Shown piece by piece: positions 20,061-32,758 of a stretch of 58,426 nt of DNA (within the stretch, counting starts at the first letter, position 1; each line of letters starts with the position of its first letter). The notes beneath the pieces are model-generated. The model was not told the origin of the DNA. It searched no databases and saw nothing but the letters and a program-made list of their open reading frames with translations. The stretch spans positions 1 to 58,426 of the forward strand of contig NZ_BAWH01000021.1 in assembly GCF_000586435.1 (NCBI RefSeq), given 5' to 3'. Origin of the DNA: Psychrobacter sp. JCM 18901. Its GTDB lineage: Bacteria; Pseudomonadota; Gammaproteobacteria; Pseudomonadales; Moraxellaceae. Both the position numbers and the translations under genes were made by a program.

Positions 20061-20568
20061 TCAATACCGACCCATCTCAACTGTTGTTTCAGCAAGTACC
20101 GAGTCGCCTTGCCATGCTTGTACATCTACCGTATACAGATGGTTCTTGCCGCCAGAACAAGGTGGCTTATATGCACCGCCCGCCTCACCTTTACGGTTAC
20201 GGTATTCTGCGACCATCTCAATACCGACTGGTACTTCGTAAGTATGACCAAATACTCGTGGCACTTCTGCGCTCGTAGCACCCTCTGGTAATGCAAATTC
20301 CACGATACCATGTCCACCATGCTGCATACGTTTGTTGCTTACATCGTTGTAGACGAATACCAAGCTTTCCGCGCCTGTAGGAATGTTTGAAACAGTCATG
20401 CTAGGCGTGGCTGGACTTTTGCCATTATAATTTAGACATTGCTGACCTTCAGGTACTTTTTTTGCCATCCCAAGCAGCATCATTAAATTTAACATCCATT
20501 GCAAAAGCATTAGCAGATAAAGCCACTGTTGCCAAAACTGTAACCGATTTTAAGGTAAAGAATTTCAT
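20061..20568 (-). CDS. Secreted PEBP/YbhB-like protein (one frameshift)
   Basis: The reconstructed protein is about 168 aa with a clear signal peptide (MKFFTLKSVTVLATVALSAN, then AFA). The mature part resembles the phosphatidylethanolamine-binding / Raf-kinase-inhibitor-like family: NIPTGAESLVFVYNDVS in the usual strand, HGGHGIVEFALPEG around the ligand pocket, and YKPPCSGGKNHLYTVDVQA matching the family's GPxPPxGxHxYxF-like segment. Resemblance is moderate and the function of such periplasmic homologues is not settled. The frame breaks at T7 20457-20463; 6 T joins the signal peptide to the mature domain. AAAGGA upstream of ATG 20568 is a good ribosome binding site. Confidence 0.7.
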
Positions 20569-20868
20569 ACTTATTCCTTTAGGTAGCTGATGCATTAATA
20601 ACGATAGTCCATCTTATTTCGTAGATTAATTTTGATAATTGAATATAACTTTATAATAAATAAACACGGTTAAGTTAATCATATCGTTTAGCATTTTTGT
20701 TAATCCTCTGGACAAGCAATGAGCAACCGCAAAGCTCACTATGCTAATGCTGACTCAATAAGCATGCTTGCAGTATCATAGGTTACTCGATAGGTATTTA
20801 TCTGATTGGGTGTGTTGTAGTAGTATCTGAATCATTGTAACTACACGACTAAAAATAATAGGATCATC
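20569..20868. other. Divergent intergenic region, PEBP-like / HAD genes
   Basis: No gene is seen in these 300 bases. They presumably carry the two divergent promoters. No distinct operator was recognised. Confidence 0.4.
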
Positions 20869-21700
20869 ATGTTTATCGAAGATAAGATTGCCAAAGAAAG
20901 TATGACTACTAAGATTTCGACCCCAAAAATCATCTTTTTTTGACATCGATGATACCTTGAGCCGTAACGGCATCATCGCTGAACACAATAAAGCGACGCT
21001 TGAGCAGCTTGCAGATACCGATATTAAACTAGTGATTTCGACTGGTCGTTCTAAAGCCATATTGCCTGAAGACATTCTAGCGTTGCTTGATGCAGATATA
21101 TTGGATGCTATTATTTGTATGAATGGGCAATATAGTTTCGATAAAAGCGGCCGAATCAGCCACTACCCGCTAACGGCTGAACAGACAGATAAAATCGTAC
21201 GCCTGTGTCAGCAGAGTGATTTGATTCATAAGTTTGACTCTGCCACTCATATCGCTTGGTCAGGTGAAAATGAACGTTTGCGCGAGTTCAATGCGGTCAC
21301 ACCCAACTCGATCCTTGACCCTGAGTACTACAAATCAAATATCGTCTATCAGTGCTCGGTATTTTTTAACAATCAGCAAGAAAAGATGCAAGACATCGAC
21401 TTTGCCCAGTATGATTTAAAGCTGGTGCATTGGCATCAGATTGGTGCTGATATATTGCCAGCAGATGCGTCAAAAGCCCGCGGTATCAAAGATGTATGCA
21501 AATACTATGATGTAGATGCAAGCGAATGTATGGCATTTGGTGATGGTATGAATGATTTAGAAATGTTCGACTTGGTTGGATTTGCTGTAGCCATGGGAGA
21601 TGCACAGCCAGCTTTAATAGAACGCGCTGACTTTGTCACTGGGACAATCGAAGAGTATGGTATCCAAACCGTGCTTAATCAGTTAGCAATGAAGTCATAA
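20869..21700 (+). CDS. Cof-type HAD-IIB family phosphatase (one frameshift)
   Basis: The reconstructed protein is about 276 aa, the normal size for Cof/YbhA-type sugar-phosphate or nucleotide phosphatases. Motif I is IIFFDIDDTLSRNG (two catalytic Asp), motif II is LVISTGRS, motif III Lys is in ASKARGIKDVC, and motif IV is AFGDGMNDLEMF. A C2-type cap lies between motifs II and III. The frame is broken at T7 20935-20941, inside motif I; 6 T restores it. If the break were real, initiation at 20957 would give a protein lacking the nucleophile. Start 20869 follows TAGGATC; ATG 20902 is an alternative. Substrate unknown. Confidence 0.85.
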
Positions 21701-21738
21701 GACTGTTCAGGCACATAAAACCATTAATGTTTATTTAA

Positions 21739-21774
21739 AAAAAGCCCTTACTAACCGAGTAGTAAGGGCTTTTT
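21739..21774. terminator. Bidirectional terminator between the HAD and SDR genes
   Basis: AAAAAGCCCTTACT (21739-21752) and AGTAAGGGCTTTTT (21761-21774) form a 14-bp perfect stem with an 8-nt loop and T-runs on both strands. The flanking genes converge on it. Confidence 0.9.
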
Positions 21775-21905
21775 GTTATGGGCTAATTTTATATAGACGT
21801 TTCAACTGAAAACTGTAGCGGTGATGATTCCAATACTTTGTCGAGTATTCATTTCATCCCTTCTACAAATCCAATAGAGCGTTGAGGCATCAGTTAAGGC
21901 CTCAA

Positions 21906-22733
21906 TTAAGGCATCGTCAAACCACCGTCAACAGCGATCGACTGTCCTGTGATAGCTGCACTCAAATCAGATGCCATGAGCAATACTGAATTGGCAAAAT
22001 CAGCTACCGAAGTCGCTTGGCGCAGCGGCGTTGTAGTCGCGATATAATCAAATACCTCTTCAGTGGTTAAGCTGCTTGCGTCGGTAGTTTTTAATAATCC
22101 ACCTGCCAGCAAATTAACCCGAATACCATACTGTCCAAGCTCGCTTGCTAGGTTGCGAGTCAGTCCAATCAACGCTGATTTAGCCGTGGTGTAATCATAA
22201 TAGGTCACCACTGGGTTGTAGACAAGATTGGTTGAGATATTAATAATTTTACCTACTTGCTGCGCTTTCATTTGCGGAAGCACTGCTTGCACCGTATTGA
22301 CTGCGCCTTTAACAATACCGTCCATTTGTTGTGAAAAATGCGACCACTTTACTGTTTCAATACTGGTGTACGCAGCGCTTGGATTGAACTGATAATTCGG
22401 CAAAGCATTATTGACCAGTATATCGATACGTCCATGACGAGTGATGACTTCAGCTGCCATTGCTTGCACTTGCTCAAGATCGGTGACATCCGCCTGATAA
22501 GTAAATGCTTGGCCACCTGTCGCGATGATATCAGCCACTACTGCCTCAGCAGCCTCTTTACTATTGAGGTAGTTGACGCAAACGATAGCGCCTGCTGCCG
22601 CCATTTGCTGTGCAATCTGTGCACCAAGTCCACGACTGGCTCCGGTAACGATTGCGATTTTATCCGTAAGCAATGCCGGTATAACTGAGTGGCTTTTATT
22701 GAAGGCGTTTTGAGTTGAGGTACTTTCGGTCAT
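21906..22733 (-). CDS. FabG-like short-chain dehydrogenase/reductase
   Basis: This 275-aa classical SDR has the Rossmann motif TGASRGLGAQIA, the structural NNA motif (VNNALPNY) and the active-site pattern NISTNLVYN...YYDYTTAKSAL, giving Ser, Tyr and Lys in the usual spacing. The C-terminus has VNLLAGGLLKT and ITGQSIAVDGGLTMP. It closely resembles 3-oxoacyl-ACP reductases, but SDR substrate cannot be read from sequence. ATG 22733 is preferred because AAGGGA lies 9 nt upstream; an in-frame ATG 22781 would add 16 residues of unlikely composition. The frame is intact. Confidence 0.85.
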   Translation of the reverse strand: MTESTSTQNAFNKSHSVIPALLTDKIAIVTGASRGLGAQIAQQMAAAGAIVCVNYLNSKEAAEAVVADIIATGGQAFTYQADVTDLEQVQAMAAEVITRHGRIDILVNNALPNYQFNPSAAYTSIETVKWSHFSQQMDGIVKGAVNTVQAVLPQMKAQQVGKIINISTNLVYNPVVTYYDYTTAKSALIGLTRNLASELGQYGIRVNLLAGGLLKTTDASSLTTEEVFDYIATTTPLRQATSVADFANSVLLMASDLSAAITGQSIAVDGGLTMP

Positions 22734-23109
22734 TGTGCTGTATCCCTTATTATTATGGTATGGTTGGCGGCTTAGAGCCAAAGGCTTATACTTACTTAGA
22801 TGATATTCGTCATACTTCGGCCTGCGCCAATCATAGCATGGTTATATGCTATCTTTTTTCGATTCGACGTTAGCAGCTCGCTAGCAATTCTACCCAAAAT
22901 TAGCTGTCATTAAGTTAGTTTTGCTACTCATCTCATTAGCCCAACTGGCTATTTTTATTAGTATTATTGAGCATTACCTTAGTAACAACCCTTTAATTTG
23001 TATAAATTAATGACCATAATGGTTTTATTGGCCATGTCAGGCTTTTATCTTTTTGACTTTTTTTATTGAATTTTTCTGATTTGCATTATCTTTATTTAGG
23101 AGAGATATT
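22734..23109. other. Divergent intergenic region, SDR / potD
   Basis: No gene is seen in these 376 AT-rich bases. The AGGAGA (23099-23104) that sets the potD start is at its right end. Confidence 0.4.
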
Positions 23110-24244
23110 TTGACCCATTTATCATCGTCCCATCCCACTACTCACACCTCGGCTAGTGTCGGTCGTATAGTGCCAAAAGCATTGTTAGCGGCGGCTGTCG
23201 GCTTGGTGCTTGCCAGTTGTAGCAACTCTGACAATGCAGCGGATGGCAGTGCTGCGGCGAGTAATGAGACGCTGAACCTTTACAACTGGTCAGAGTATAT
23301 GCCGCAAGAGATTTTAGATGGTTTTGAAGAAGAAACTGGCATCTCAGTTAATTACACCACGTTTGACTCTAACGAAGCGATGTATGCCAAGCTCAAACTA
23401 TTGGATGATTCTAGTCAGTATGACTTAGCGATTCCATCGACTTATTACGTCGAAAAAAATGGCGAAAGAAGGACTGCTACAAGAGCTAGACAAGTCTAAA
23501 TTGAGCAATTTTAAAAACCTTGATACCTCATTTACCAATACCAAAGTTGATCCTGACAACAAATACTCTATCCCTTATATGTGGGGCAGCACTGGTCTAG
23601 CCATTAACGGTGACAGTGTCGATCCGAAAACTGTCAATAGCTGGAATGACCTATGGGATCCTAAGTATAAGGGTCAGGTGATGCTGACTAATGATGTGCG
23701 TGAAGTCTTTGGTATGGCACTGCTGACTCTTGGCTACTCAGGTAACAGTAGTAATCCTGACGAAATCGAAGCCGCTTACGATAAGCTCACCACGTTGATG
23801 CCAAACGTCAAAACTTTTAACTCTGATGCGACACGTATGCCATATATCGAAGGTGAGACTGCGCTTGGTATGACATGGAATGGTGAAGCAGTCATGGCCA
23901 ATGACGAAGGTTTGACTAGCTTGGTTTATAAGTATCCAACCGAAGGCGCTATCTTATGGATGGACAACTTTGTCATTCCAAAAAACGCCAAGCAAGTTGA
24001 TGCAGCACACAAATTTATTGATTACTTATTGCGTCCTGAAAATGCAAAAATTGTCAGCGAAGAGATTGGCTACGCATCACCAAACATAGCAGCGCGTGAG
24101 CTGATGGATGAGAGCGTCCAAAACAATCCAACGATTTATCCTTCTAAAGAAGTATTAGCGAAAGCTGAGTTCCAAGAAGATGTGGGCGATGAGGCGTTGC
24201 AAGTGTATCAACAGTACTGGGATAAGCTAAAGACTGGTCGTTAA
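23110..24244 (+). CDS. potD: Spermidine/putrescine-binding lipoprotein PotD (TTG start, one frameshift)
   Basis: This is the substrate-binding component of a polyamine ABC importer. The reconstructed protein is about 377 aa. It has a lipobox LVLASCSNS after a hydrophobic segment, so it is probably a membrane-anchored lipoprotein, unlike periplasmic E. coli PotD. Family motifs are LYNWSEYMPQEILDGFEEET, FDSNEAMYAKLK, STYYVEKMAKEGL, DKSKLSNFKNLD, YMWGSTGLAING, DVREVFGMALLTLGYSGN and RPENAKIVSEEIGYASPN. These fit PotD better than PotF. A7 at 23453-23459 breaks the frame; 6 A restores it. The start is TTG 23110, 5 nt after AGGAGA. No potABC genes are adjacent, so it probably works with permease genes elsewhere. 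Confidence 0.88.
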
Positions 24245-24288
24245 TAGTTTTGATTTAGCATTTTAGAATAAAGTAGTCTTTGAAAAAT

Positions 24289-24322
24289 AAAAACGCTGAT
24301 CCTAAATGGTCAGCGTTTTTTT
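24289..24322. terminator. Terminator between potD and the FUSC gene
   Basis: AAAAACGCTGA (24289-24299) pairs with TCAGCGTTTTT (24310-24320), followed by more T. It lies 44 nt after potD and just inside the end of the convergent FUSC-family gene. Confidence 0.85.
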
Positions 24323-24325
24323 GCG

Positions 24326-25537
24326 CTATAAATGTAAATCCGTCTCGCCGCCCTGCTCTTTCATTCGGCGCTGCTCGCGGCGTTGATAGCCCAGACCGGA
24401 TGCAGCAAACCAATGCGGCTTCGATGTTTGCAGTAAATCACTCAGCTGCTGCAACTGAGTCTGCAAGGTTTGTGTCAACCAGAAATAGCCCTGCCACTCA
24501 AATGCTAGGTGCTGTACGCTTGGATACTCCGAGACAGCAATACGAGTAATGGGTCGAAATACTTCATCGCTTGGACTACGTAACACCGCTGCCATATGCT
24601 GCATCGCTTGGGTTAGCTCATGCTGATAATGTACCAATAAAACATGGTTTTCTTCATCAATTTCGATATTTGCCAAGCGCGGTGCCGCACTTAACAGTAA
24701 ATCAATCGTCCCAATGATATTACGGTGGGTACGTTGAATCGTCTCTAGCGTTTCCTTTTCAATACCTGACTCACTTGCTGTCGCCGCGATATGTGGTCGC
24801 ACAGCCAGCAGACGTTTATTGATCTGTTGTAACGCTGTGACCAACGCTCTATCAACGGGTACTTCCTTAACAGGAAGGGCTACTGGTTTTAACTTTTGAA
24901 CAGAGTCGTCCACTACTCCATCCGTTGCGTCAATATGATGACCTACGCCTGCATAGAGACTACTACAAGCGTCAAGGTTACTACTCAATAAGAACCGCCA
25001 CATCAACGTTGATTTGAGCGGCAAAATTAGCGTCACTGCTACCGAAATGCCTGTCCCCAGTAAGATATTTAAGGCACGGTAGATGCCATCTTGACCAATG
25101 CTATTATTGCCTAAATCAGAGACAATCATCAACATAGTGATGCCCGTTAGCAGCCCTGTATACCCAAGCTGTCTGACGGCTAAATAGCCAATGATGCCGC
25201 TGAGCAGACCAATGAGCGCATAGTCCACCCACAACCATGCGCCTGCGTTCTGATTAAACCATAACACCCCAAGCGCAGTACCAATACCTAACAAAGTACC
25301 GATTACGCGCTCTTTAGCCTTGGTATAAATAGCGCCTTGGTATTGCAATAACCCTAGAATGATAAATACGGTAATAGTCGTCCATTCACCGTGCGGAAGA
25401 TTGGTGATTTTATTGACCAATAAAGCCAATATCACAGCCGTACCTAGTCGGGTGGCATGTAGGATATCTGCATGTTGGTAGCGAACATAGGGTTCGACAA
25501 ATGGAGCAGTGATACGCTGATAAAGGGTGGGTTTCAC
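24326..25537 (-). CDS. FUSC-family inner membrane protein (putative aromatic acid/efflux type)
   Basis: This intact 403-aa protein has an N-terminal membrane half with about six helices (residues about 30-185) and a cytosolic helical C-terminal half. That is the FUSC/YccS/AaeB-like architecture used by fusaric acid resistance and aromatic acid efflux proteins. Recognisable segments are HATRLGTAVILALLVN, GEWTTITVFIILG, KAKERVIGTLLGIGTALG, GYLAVRQLGYTGLLTGITML and RALNILLGTGISVAVTLILP. It is about half the length of full AaeB, so it has one membrane repeat. No MFP or TolC partner is nearby. Substrate unknown. Confidence 0.75.
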   Translation of the reverse strand: MKPTLYQRITAPFVEPYVRYQHADILHATRLGTAVILALLVNKITNLPHGEWTTITVFIILGLLQYQGAIYTKAKERVIGTLLGIGTALGVLWFNQNAGAWLWVDYALIGLLSGIIGYLAVRQLGYTGLLTGITMLMIVSDLGNNSIGQDGIYRALNILLGTGISVAVTLILPLKSTLMWRFLLSSNLDACSSLYAGVGHHIDATDGVVDDSVQKLKPVALPVKEVPVDRALVTALQQINKRLLAVRPHIAATASESGIEKETLETIQRTHRNIIGTIDLLLSAAPRLANIEIDEENHVLLVHYQHELTQAMQHMAAVLRSPSDEVFRPITRIAVSEYPSVQHLAFEWQGYFWLTQTLQTQLQQLSDLLQTSKPHWFAASGLGYQRREQRRMKEQGGETDLHL

Positions 25538-25655
25538 GCAAGGCTACTCTTTTTGGTTGGAATATTTAAGTGAGATATTTTAGTAAAGGATTATTAAAAT
25601 ATCTCAATAACTAAGGGTAAGTATAAATGGATATTCTATCAGCAAAATGACGGGC

Positions 25656-25697
25656 AAAAAAATAACGCCTTTTACCCATTATTCACAGGTAAAAGGC
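25656..25697 (-). terminator. Terminator after gltD
   Basis: On the minus strand GCCTTTTACC and GGTAAAAGGC form a 10-bp stem with an 11-nt loop, followed by GTTATTTTTTT. It lies about 130 nt past gltD. Confidence 0.75.
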
Positions 25698-25828
25698 ATT
25701 ATAAAAAAATATCCTAGCACACTATATTGAAATCTACGCTATTGAAGATTATTTATCAAATTACTTATCAAACTATTCATGGAGAACTGCGTCAGTATTA
25801 ATGAATAATAGTCTATTGCGCTAGCGTA

Positions 25829-27249
<1,421 letters not shown>

Positions 27250-27481
27250 GGTGCTATCTCTTTTATATAAGGCTCTTTTGCAGTGGGTGGCGACAGTCAG
27301 CGATGTTTGGTTTGTCTAAAATCTAAGACATATATCACTGCTGTCACGTACCTGCTGAAAACCTGTGAGTTAAAAACGTCTCTAAAAACGGAACGCTGGC
27401 TAACCTGATTAAAGCGACTGCCGATCCATCAATACAATCCATCAATGCATTCCATTGATACGATAGGCAGTTACGTATCGG

Positions 27482-30400
27482 CTATTGTGGGTCGGCCATG
27501 GTAGTTTTAAGAAGGCTTGCAATGTTCGCCGCTTTTGGCTTAACCAAATAGAACTTACGAACATAGTGCTCAAAGTCATTCAGAATTGTCTGACCCCATG
27601 CACTGCCTGTTTTATCTACATGAGCTTCAATCACTTGTTGCAAATGAATGCGATGCTCTTCTGTTTGCTCGCTTGAAATACGGTTTAGATCGATTAGCTC
27701 ATGGTTGCAACGGTCAAAGAAGTCGCCTTCCATATCGAGTACATACGCAAAACCACCCGTCATACCAGCACCGAAGTTAAGTCCAGTACGGCCCAGAATC
27801 GTGACGATACCGCCAGTCATATACTCACAGCAATGGTCGCCTGTGCCTTCGATGACTGCGTGTGCGCCAGAGTTACGAACGCCAAAACGCTCACCTGCTG
27901 TACCGGCAGCATATAGCTTACCGCCAGTTGCACCATAGAGACAGGTATTACCGATGATGGCTGTTTCTTGTGCTATAAAGTTTGAGTCTTTTGGCGGATA
28001 AATCACAATCTCACCGCCTGCCATACCTTTGCCTACATAGTCATTGGCATCGCCTTCAAGCTCGATATTTAAACCGCCAGCATTCCACACACCCAAACTT
28101 TGTCCTGCAGTACCAGTTAAACGAAGTTTGATTGGCATATCGCTCATGCCAAGGTTGCCCCAGACTTGCGCAATCTCACCAGAAATACGAGCACCGATAG
28201 AGCGGTCACAGTTACCAACGAAATAGCTATAATCGCCGCCTGAGCCTTGGCGAATATTGACGAGCATATCGCGAATCATCTGCTCAGCAAGCAAGCCTTT
28301 ATCAAACGGCTCATTACGCTCAACCTGACAAGTTTGTGCTTTGCCCACACTGGCTGGGTGACTAAATAGCAATGGTGTTAAATCAAGATGACGCTGCTTG
28401 TCCGTATTACCTTCTAAGATATCGAGCAAGTCAGTACGACCAACCAGCTCTTCCATACTACGAACACCTAACGCTGCCAACCACTCACGCGTCTCAGTTG
28501 CGACAAACTTAAAGAAGTTAATCAGCATTTCTGCTTCGCCAATGAAATGCTCATCACGCAGCTTGGCTTTTTGAGTAGCAACACCTGTCGGACAGTTGTT
28601 CAAGTGACATATACGTAGGTACTTACAACCAACTGCAATCATCGGCGTGGTACCAAAGCCAAAGCTCTCTGCACCCAAGATAGCAGCTTTTACTACATCC
28701 AATCCTGTTTTTAGACCACCGTCAGTTTGGACACGTACCTTATCACGTAACCCATTCACTCGTAGAGACTGGTGAGTCTCAGCCAAACCTAGCTCCCATG
28801 GTGAGCCTGCATGGTGGATAGACGATAGCGGAGACGCTGCCGTACCACCGTCATAGCCCGAGATAGTAATCAAATCGGCGTAGGCTTTTGCAACGCCTGT
28901 CGCGATCGTACCAACACCTGGACGTGAGACCAATTTAACCGATACCAGTGCATCTGGATTGACTTGCTTCAAATCAAAAATCAGCTGTGCCAAATCTTCG
29001 ATAGAATAAATATCATGATGCGGCGGCGGCGAAATCAAAGTCACACCTGGTACTGAATAACGCAAGCGTGCAATCAGCGCGTTGACTTTACCACCAGGTA
29101 GCTGTCCACCTTCACCAGGCTTGGCACCCTGAGCTACTTTAATCTGCATGACTTCAGCGGAACGAAGGTAGGCAGGTGTGACCCCAAAACGACCAGAGGC
29201 AACTTGCTTAATCTTCGAGTTGCGCAATGTGCCATAACGTGCAGGATCTTCACCGCCTTCACCAGAGTTTGAACGACCACCGATGGTATTCATAGCCATC
29301 GCAATCGACTCATGCGCTTCAGGAGATAGCGCGCCTAGTGACATGCCAGCTGAGTCAAAACGCGTCAAGATTTCAGAGATATCTTCCACTTCATTGACAT
29401 CGATACTGTTGTCGGTTTTCAGTTGCAACAAGTCACGTAAAGTCGCGACTGGGCGGCTATTTACTAGATTGGCATAATTCTGATAATTCTCATAATCGCC
29501 CGTACGTACTGCCGTATGCAGGCTGTTAATCACGTCAGGGTTAAAGGCATGATACTCTTTGTTGAAAACAAACTTGAGCAGACCACCTTGATCTAGAGGG
29601 GCACGACGCTTAAATGCATTGGCAGCCAATTGAGCTTGATCAGCAGCAAGGTCTGCAAAGGTAGCGCCTTTGATTCGACTTTGTACGCCTTTAAAGCACA
29701 AATTGACGACTTCTTCTGAGAGGCCAACTGCTTCAAACAACTGCGCGCCGCGATACGACACAATGGTAGAGATACCCATTTTTGATAAGATTTTTAGCAA
29801 ACCTTTATCCAAGCCTTTGCGGAAATTAACACGGGCTTGAATCGGATCACCAAGTAGCTCACCAGTCGCGACCAAATCATCGATAACATCATATGCCAGA
29901 TATGGATATACACAAGTTGCACCAAAGCCAATCAATACTGCTATTTGATGCGAGTCACGGGCAAGACCTGTTTCAATGATTAAGTTAGCATCAGTACGGA
30001 TACCTTGCGCGATTAGATAATGATGCACAGCACCAGTAACCATAATGGCATTGGCGGGTACTTTGTCTGCATCGATATCTTTATCAGACAAGACAATCAA
30101 TGTATTACCTGAGCGAATGTTATCTGCCACTTGCTCACAAATAGCCACGATAGCATCAGATAGCTCTAAAGTACGGTCATAGTTCAGATCAATACGAGCC
30201 ATCTTGAATGCTGGATCATCCAAAGTTTCAAGCTGCTGCATCTTGCTGGCTGACAATACTGGCGATGACAAAATAATACGATGAGCGTCTCTTGCAGATG
30301 GCGCAAATACGTTAGTCTCAGCGCCTAAACAGGTCTGCAACGACATTACGATTGATTCACGTAATGGATCGATTGGCGGATTGGTCACCTGTGCAAACTG

Positions 30401-31946
30401 TTGACGGAAGAAATCACCGACATGGCGAATTTGCTGCGACAGTACAGCCATTGGCGTATCGTCACCCATTGAGCCGACTGGTTCTTGACCATTTTCAGCA
30501 TTAGGGCGAATGATTTCTGTGCGCTCTTCATTGGTGATGTGATACATCTTTTGTAGCGCTTTGAGCTTATCACCGCGGCACGCTTGCGTTGCCAACGTCT
30601 CTTCTAGACGTTCATCATCACGAACACGCGTTGCTTCTTCACGCAACCATTTGCGATATGGATGCGCCGTTTTTAGTAAAGTTGCAATAGCTGTCGTATC
30701 TAGAATTTGACCAGTCAACGTGTCAATGACCAGCATTTGACCAGGTCCAACGCGACCTTTTGCCAGTACATCTTGTGGCTCATAATCCCAAACACCCACT
30801 TCTGACGCAACAGTGATATAGCCGTTCTTGGTGGTTACCCAACGTGACGGGCGCAAACCGTTTCTATCGAGCATACAGACCGCATAGCGTCCATCTTGAA
30901 TGACTAGACCTGCTGGACCGTCCCACGCTTCCATATGCTGTGAGTAAAACTCATAAAACGCACGTAGATCCATATCCATGCTATCAACATTCTGCCACGC
31001 TGGCGGTACCAGGATAGACATTGCATGGAACAGATTCATACCACCAGACATAAGTACTTCAAGCATGTTATCTAAGCTTGATGAATCTGAACCAGTACTA
31101 TTTACAAGTGGTGTCAGCTCATTCAAGTTAGGCAGTTTGTCTGATTTTAACTTTGGCGTACGGGCTTTAGACCAGTTGCGGTTGCCTGTAATGGTATTTA
31201 ACTCACCATTGTGCGCAAGATAACGAAACGGCTGTGCCAGTGGCCAGCGCGGTAATGTATTGGTTGAGAAACGCTGATGGAATACTACGATATGTGACGC
31301 CAAACGCTCATCTTGCAAATCCAAGAAAAATGCTGGCAAGTCTGAAGGCATTACCAAACCTTTGTAAATAATGGTCTGACAACTCAATGAACAGACATAG
31401 AATAGCTCATCATCCGTCAAACGCTGCTCTGCTTTTTTTGCGTGCAACAAACAGCTTACGGTTGAAGTCATCAGCAGCTAGATCATCTGGCGCATTAACG
31501 AACACTTGCTTAAAGTCTGGCAATGTCTCACGACCAATCTCACCAACAATACTCAAGTCAAGTGGTACATTGCGCCAGCCAGCCACTTCTAATCCTTGGG
31601 CGGTAATCTCTTCGCTTAATACTTGTTGGCCATGCTTGGCTTTATCGCTATCTAAATTCACGAACACCATACCGACAGCAAAGTTGTCCGTAATGGCAAA
31701 TTGCTGCTCGTCAGCAATCTGTTTAAAGAAATCAGTAGGCGTGGCTAATAGTAAGCCACAACCATCACCAGTTCTACCGTCAGCAGCAACGCCGCCGCGA
31801 TGTGTCATACAACTTAAACTATGAATGGCAGTTTTTACCAAATCATGGCTCGCTTCACCCTCAATATGGGCAATTAGGCCAAAACCGCAATTATCAGAAA
31901 AATCATCTGGCGTGGCCAGGTGTGTTTGTGAGGAAATCATTGACAT
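27482..31946 (-). CDS. gltB: Glutamate synthase large subunit GltB (one frameshift)
   Basis: GltB makes two glutamates from glutamine and 2-oxoglutarate, the GOGAT half of ammonia assimilation. The reconstructed length is about 1487 aa, typical of the family. An N-terminal class-II glutamine amidotransferase follows a short propeptide; the catalytic Cys is in [13 protein letters not shown]. Later motifs are [19 protein letters not shown], the FMN-domain [10 protein letters not shown] and [12 protein letters not shown], the Fe-S binding [13 protein letters not shown], and the C-terminal beta-helix [21 protein letters not shown] repeats. T7 at 31433-31439 breaks the frame; 6 T gives VARKKAEQRL. 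I chose ATG 31946 because AAGGA lies 6 nt upstream and it yields a short propeptide; the frame stays open 45 codons further upstream. Confidence 0.95.
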
Positions 31947-32320
31947 AGCTTGTCCTTTTAAGTAGACGGGCAACTTACATTTCCAATGCGGAGTATAAGT
32001 TGGTACCCGTAAGCAGAACGGCTGATAGTGGATATTCGTGTGTTCGAATTGGCAAATAGCGCAATGCTCGATAGACATCATACTTTAAGAGAAAGTAAAA
32101 CCCTTGACCCTCCTGGTCATTAGCTGATGTCTTGACATATGGTCCGTGTATCAAAAGATAGTAAGTAGCAGCCTTGGCAACGGGAGAATCTACGCCCTTA
32201 AATGCCAGTTACTCAATCAGTGATATCTAATGCCATTCATTTAAGCATCATTTGTTATGTTGTCATGTCTAGCATTTAAAGCTAAGCATAAAATAACTTA
32301 ATAACAGTGCACTTGTTTAT

Positions 32321-32348
32321 CTTGAATATCTGACGCTCTGTATTCAAG
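32321..32348. promoter_or_regulatory. 8-bp inverted repeat in the gltB upstream region
   Basis: CTTGAATA (32321-32328) and TATTCAAG (32341-32348) are perfectly complementary with a 12-nt spacer. They are bordered by related words CACTTGTTTA and CACTTTGTTTA. It could be an operator or RNA hairpin; no regulator is identified. Confidence 0.35.
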
Positions 32349-32363
32349 CACTTTGTTTACCCT

Positions 32364-32397
32364 AAAAAAAGTGACAATAAGAGAGGTTGCGTCACTT
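32364..32397 (-). terminator. Terminator-like hairpin upstream of gltB
   Basis: On the minus strand AAGTGAC (32397-32391) and GTCACTT (32375-32369) form a 7-bp stem with a 15-nt loop, followed by seven T. It is the second terminator after the DamX-like gene, or an attenuator within a gltB leader. Confidence 0.55.
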
Positions 32398-32758
32398 ACG
32401 ATAACCTAATTATGGATAGTAAGTAACCGCGCTTGAGACAATAATATTTAGTAAAGAACTCTAAAAACTAAGAAAAAACCACTAAATAGTTGTTAAATAG
32501 ACATTTTTTTACGATAACTATACAGAACGTCGCCCACAGTTATATTAGTTAATGATTGTCGAAAAATCTAGTCTTTTCTATCGATTCATTAGCCATAAAT
32601 TGTAAGAGGACTTATTACTATTGGTTATAGGACAAATAAAACTGCTGTTAAAATTTTAATGCGAACCATATAAATGACAGTTAGCAAAAGGCTTTGATAA
32701 TACTTAACAGTAGTAGCTTACCGCTTATTATGACGATGGAATGATTTCGTATAACGCT

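Larger units (their letters stand above)
31947..32758. other. Long gltB upstream region with several dyads
   Basis: These roughly 810 bases carry no convincing gene. Structures are a TACTTTAAGAGAAAGTA near-palindrome (32081-32097), an 8-bp inverted repeat CTTGAATA/TATTCAAG (32321-32348), and a terminator-like hairpin on the minus strand (32364-32397). It may be a long regulated leader and promoter for gltBD, which is often controlled by nitrogen status. Confidence 0.45.

Noticed and set aside
31947..32081. In-frame 45-codon Cys-containing extension of GltB (CAICQFEH...)
   Set aside because: A good AAGGA ribosome binding site lies just before ATG 31946, and mature GltB must begin at the Cys shortly after it; the extension is more likely untranslated leader.
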